Assembly (NCBI GenBank): GCA_045639085.1
Contig: JAZUCM010000069.1
Span: 1 to 14,566 of the forward strand
DNA from: Gastranaerophilus sp045639085
GTDB lineage: Bacteria > Cyanobacteriota > Vampirovibrionia > Gastranaerophilales > Gastranaerophilaceae
DNA length: 14,566 bases
Reading direction: 5' to 3'
Shown here: positions 12,394-14,566 of the stretch, in pieces
Position numbering within the stretch: position 1 is the first letter of the stretch
How the letters are laid out: each line of letters starts with the position of its first letter
The notes under the pieces: generated by a model
Told to the model about the DNA's origin: nothing
Database searches by the model: none
The model's input: the letters and a program-made list of their open reading frames with translations, nothing else
Translations under genes and position numbers: made by a program

Positions 12394-13401
12394 ATGAGAG
12401 AAAGAATAGTATCAGGAATGAGATCTACCGGGAAACTCCACCTTGGACACTACCTCGGCGTAATTGATAATTGGGTTAAATTACAAGAACAATACGAGAG
12501 CTACTTCTTTGTGGCTGACTGGCATGCTCTCACAACAAAATACGACAAAACCGAAAATCTTAAACAAGATGTCAAAGACGTTGTAATCGACTGGCTTGCT
12601 TCAGGCATAGACCCTGAAATTTCAACCATTTATGTTCAATCACTGGTCCCGGAAATCGCAGAACTTAATGTATATCTAAGTATGATTACCCCACAAAACT
12701 GGGTTGAACGCGACCCAACCCTTAAAGATATGGCAAAAATTCTTCGTTCAAAAGAAGGTGAAGGCCTAAATTCCCAAATCAGCTACGGACTTATGGGATA
12801 CCCGGTCTTGATGAGTGCAGACATTATGGCCCTTAACGCCCAAAATGTTCCTGTAGGCATCGACCAAGTCGCACACATCGAAATCACACGCGACATCGCA
12901 CGTCGGTTCAACAATATCTACAAAACAGATTTCTTCAACGAACCAAAACCGATTTTAAACAAATGTTCTCTAATCTGCGGACTCGACGGCAACAAAATGG
13001 GTAAATCGTTCAACAACGACATAAAAATCTCCGATGACGAAGAAACAACAACCAAGAAAATTATGACCGCTATCACCGACACAAACCGCGTTCGTAAAGA
13101 CGATCTTGGCAACCCTGACAACTGCCAAGTTGCGTTTAAATACTGGGAAATCTTCGGCACCGAAAACGAAATCGCCCAAACCTGCGCCGAATGTAAATCC
13201 GCCGCGCGTGGTTGTGCCCAATGTAAACGTGAACTAGCACGCATTATCAACGAAAAATTCGCACCAATCCGCGAAAAACGTCGCTACTACGAAGCTCACC
13301 CGGAACTTGTGCAAGAAATTATCCAACAAGGCAGCGCAAAAGCCCGCCAAGAAATCCAAAAAGTCGTAGGCGAAGTCAGAAATTTGATAGGTATGTACTA
13401 A
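12394..13401 (+). CDS. trpS: Tryptophan--tRNA ligase with iron-sulfur cluster motif
   Basis: This 335-residue class I synthetase charges tRNA-Trp in the cytosol. The HIGH-type motif is LHLGHYLG (His16 to His19) and the KMSKS-type motif is KMGKS (201-205). The substrate-binding pocket segments ADWHALTTKY and YPVLMSADI are intact. The C-terminal part holds Cys244, Cys267, Cys274 and Cys277, spaced CX22CX6CX2C. This is exactly the [4Fe-4S] cluster motif described for the Thermotoga maritima enzyme, where the cluster is placed near the tRNA anticodon. The length is normal. It has its own likely promoter after the hicA terminator and ends at a bidirectional terminator shared with the convergent prepilin gene. 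Confidence 0.96.
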   Translation: MRERIVSGMRSTGKLHLGHYLGVIDNWVKLQEQYESYFFVADWHALTTKYDKTENLKQDVKDVVIDWLASGIDPEISTIYVQSLVPEIAELNVYLSMITPQNWVERDPTLKDMAKILRSKEGEGLNSQISYGLMGYPVLMSADIMALNAQNVPVGIDQVAHIEITRDIARRFNNIYKTDFFNEPKPILNKCSLICGLDGNKMGKSFNNDIKISDDEETTTKKIMTAITDTNRVRKDDLGNPDNCQVAFKYWEIFGTENEIAQTCAECKSAARGCAQCKRELARIINEKFAPIREKRRYYEAHPELVQEIIQQGSAKARQEIQKVVGEVRNLIGMY

Positions 13402-13425
13402 AAAAGGAGCCAAAAGGCTCCTTTT
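13402..13425. terminator. Bidirectional terminator between trpS and the second prepilin
   Basis: AAAAGGAGCC (13402-13411) and GGCTCCTTTT (13416-13425) form a perfect 10-bp stem with loop AAAA. A/T runs on both sides allow it to end transcripts from either direction. It overlaps the last codon of the prepilin gene. Confidence 0.85.
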
Positions 13426-14470
13426 ATCGTTTGACACAACGGACGGTACGAGCTACTGAAACAGAACTTAATATTCGCTTTCCGGCATCAAAATCCTGAC
13501 GCCACCCTTTATCATTAGAAATACGCCCGCCAGACCAATAGCCAAATCCTGATACACCAACGAGCGATTTATTATAATACATTGACGTTAACTCATCAAT
13601 ATTTGGTATTCTGCTATCGACATCTTGAGCAATACAAGCCTCAATTGCTTCTCGCTGCGCTAGCGTAGCACCGTTTGCGGCATTAACTGCTAATGGCATA
13701 GGTGCCACAACAATAGATGCGAAAGGTTTTATAACCGTAATAAAACCAACATCTTTACCCATCAGATTAGGCCCCTTATTACCATTCAAATCATAAATAA
13801 AATTTGCACACATCAAAGGCTGACTGTAATAAGATGTGCCTCCCTCATAATCGCTACAATTCGGATTATAATAAATAGCGAGCGACTCACCATTTTGAGT
13901 TTCAAAAGCTGCAGCTTTAGTGTCAATTTGTGAATATGAATAATCCACCGAATCTCCAGCAGAATTCCAAGCAGAGCCAACCCACGAAAAACCAACAAAT
14001 TGATTATTCCACGCACCAATCGTTTTAGGCCAAGACTTTGTTGTGCCCGCCAAATTTGTGTAAGATGTCGGCACTCCGCAATCTGCAAGGTGTTCGCTGT
14101 CGCAAATGTTATTTATTTTAAGAACCTTCGACAAACCCTCAGTCAAAAAGGTTTCTGCCGCGGTGTCGGCCGTAACGCTTCCGCTTTCATCTTCGGTTAA
14201 CGTTCCATATCCACCAACTTGTGGCATCATGGCAATTGCTTGGCTCATTCGGGCATACAAAGCTTTGCGTTGGGTGTTCCAAGTGCGCTCGTTAATGTTT
14301 GCCATTAAAGATGGCAGGGTTATTGCGGCGACTACGCCGATGATTGTTAAAGATAATAAGATTTCCGCCATCGTGAAGGCCTTGCGGCGAGTCAATAAGT
14401 GAATAGGTGAATAAGTGAATAAGTTCGTAATGGTCGGCTTTAACAAGCCGACAAAATTTGTTTTTTGCAT
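13424..14470 (-). CDS. Prepilin-type protein with lectin-like tail (paralogue, stable tail)
   Basis: This is a 348-residue paralogue of the 6633-7613 product. The mature part matches it closely from FTMAEILLSLTIIGVVAAIT onward, including SRIPNIDELTSMYYNKSLVG. The tail, YWSGG...W..DF..G...RTVRCVKR (311-348), is the same length as in the paralogue but differs at many positions, and its codon and base use are ordinary (46% GC, 25 adenines in 108). The leader is unusually long: 31 residues before the A31|F32 cleavage site, against 10 in the paralogue. The extra part is encoded by tandem octamers and a GC hairpin. The ATG at 14470 has GGAGG 5 nt upstream, and that site can pair with upstream bases. 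It is expected to be inserted in the membrane and processed by prepilin peptidase. The binding target is unknown. Confidence 0.88.
   Translation of the reverse strand: MQKTNFVGLLKPTITNLFTYSPIHLLTRRKAFTMAEILLSLTIIGVVAAITLPSLMANINERTWNTQRKALYARMSQAIAMMPQVGGYGTLTEDESGSVTADTAAETFLTEGLSKVLKINNICDSEHLADCGVPTSYTNLAGTTKSWPKTIGAWNNQFVGFSWVGSAWNSAGDSVDYSYSQIDTKAAAFETQNGESLAIYYNPNCSDYEGGTSYYSQPLMCANFIYDLNGNKGPNLMGKDVGFITVIKPFASIVVAPMPLAVNAANGATLAQREAIEACIAQDVDSRIPNIDELTSMYYNKSLVGVSGFGYWSGGRISNDKGWRQDFDAGKRILSSVSVARTVRCVKR
14391..14452 (-). repeat. Octamer array and GC hairpin inside the prepilin leader
   Basis: Four tandem 8-bp units (GTCAATAA, GTGAATAG, GTGAATAA, GTGAATAA; 14391-14422, plus strand) are followed by a perfect 8-bp inverted repeat, GTCGGCTT (14433-14440) and AAGCCGAC (14445-14452). 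They encode much of the extended leader peptide, including TNLFTYSPIHLLT. Because units are 8 bp, each repeat shifts frame and the peptide is not itself repeated. The flank TGCGGCGAGT (14384-14393) matches one beside the mtnA octamers. Confidence 0.75.
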
Positions 14471-14474
14471 GTTT

Positions 14475-14509
14475 ACCTCCGTAATCTTGCGTTCACAAGG
14501 GTCGGAGGT
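14475..14509 (-). promoter_or_regulatory. Hairpin that would hide the ribosome site of the second prepilin
   Basis: On the minus strand ACCTCCG (14509-14503) pairs perfectly over 7 bp with CGGAGGT (14481-14475), which contains the Shine-Dalgarno. A nested 4-bp CTTG/CAAG stem (14486-14489 with 14496-14499) fits inside. If formed in the mRNA it would limit translation initiation. The upstream arm belongs to the repeat shared with the other prepilin. Confidence 0.5.
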
Positions 14510-14566
14510 TTTGGCAAAACAGTTCGCTGAAACCCAGATATAATCAGGCTGTTGAGGCGCCCCCCC
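14489..14566. repeat. Prepilin-upstream repeat, copy 2, cut in its C tract
   Basis: It is nearly identical to 7689-7771, differing at a few positions. It ends in at least seven C at the window edge, so the tract length is unknown. It lies directly upstream of the second prepilin ribosome site, whereas copy 1 is about 75 bp further from its gene, beyond a promoter. The window probably ends here because of the repeat. Confidence 0.75.

Noticed and set aside
13450..13560. DGR variable region in the second prepilin
   Set aside because: Its tail has ordinary base composition and codon use (25 adenines per 108), with no palindrome, so nothing suggests adenine mutagenesis.

Overview
The window suggests an AT-rich gut-type bacterium, most plausibly a non-photosynthetic relative of Cyanobacteria (Gastranaerophilales/Melainabacteria-like). 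The clues are a PDZ-like/radical SAM/DUF512 protein of a kind common in Cyanobacteria and Clostridia, a matrixin-fold domain resembling cyanobacterial ones, a minimal hicBA pair and abundant prepilin-type proteins. This placement is inference from gene content. Both window ends lie inside dispersed repeats (a palindromic repeat at the left, a C-tract repeat at the right), so this may be an assembly contig broken at repeats.

Layout, left to right. (1) A truncated palindromic repeat (1-162). (2) A tightly overlapping minus-strand operon: phosphoglucomutase/phosphomannomutase, a PadR-type regulator and a radical SAM DUF512 protein (3415 down to 164), preceded by a GC-rich leader of about 150 nt. 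(3) Divergent plus-strand genes: an apparently leaderless sugar ABC permease, glmS, and a 53-residue unknown gene overlapping the glmS stop by 4 bp. (4) A minus-strand prepilin-like gene (7613-6633) whose last ~40 codons look like the variable region of a diversity-generating retroelement (DGR) target. (5) A 423-bp gene-free stretch (7614-8036) with a prepilin promoter, a C11-tract repeat and a second palindromic repeat. (6) A minus-strand operon ruvC, TPR protein with a degenerate matrixin domain, small membrane protein, mtnA (11809 down to 8037). (7) Plus-strand hicB-hicA with a strong terminator, then trpS encoding a complete CX22CX6CX2C iron-sulfur motif. (8) A second prepilin-like gene (14470-13424), convergent with trpS and sharing a bidirectional terminator with it.

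Most of the genes are housekeeping: sugar-phosphate and amino-sugar precursors (PGM/PMM, GlmS), methionine salvage (MtnA), recombination (RuvC) and translation (TrpRS). The unusual part is the prepilin pair. The two proteins are near-identical in most of their length and share an upstream ~75-bp repeat, but have contrasting C-terminal lectin-like tails: one GC-rich and adenine-depleted (hypervariable-looking), one with ordinary composition. No reverse transcriptase or template repeat is visible here, so any DGR machinery would have to act from elsewhere in the genome. Around these genes is a family of 8-bp-period repeats (GTTAAANN / GTGAATAR) associated with palindromes, which supply part of the mtnA 3' end and the extended leader of the second prepilin.
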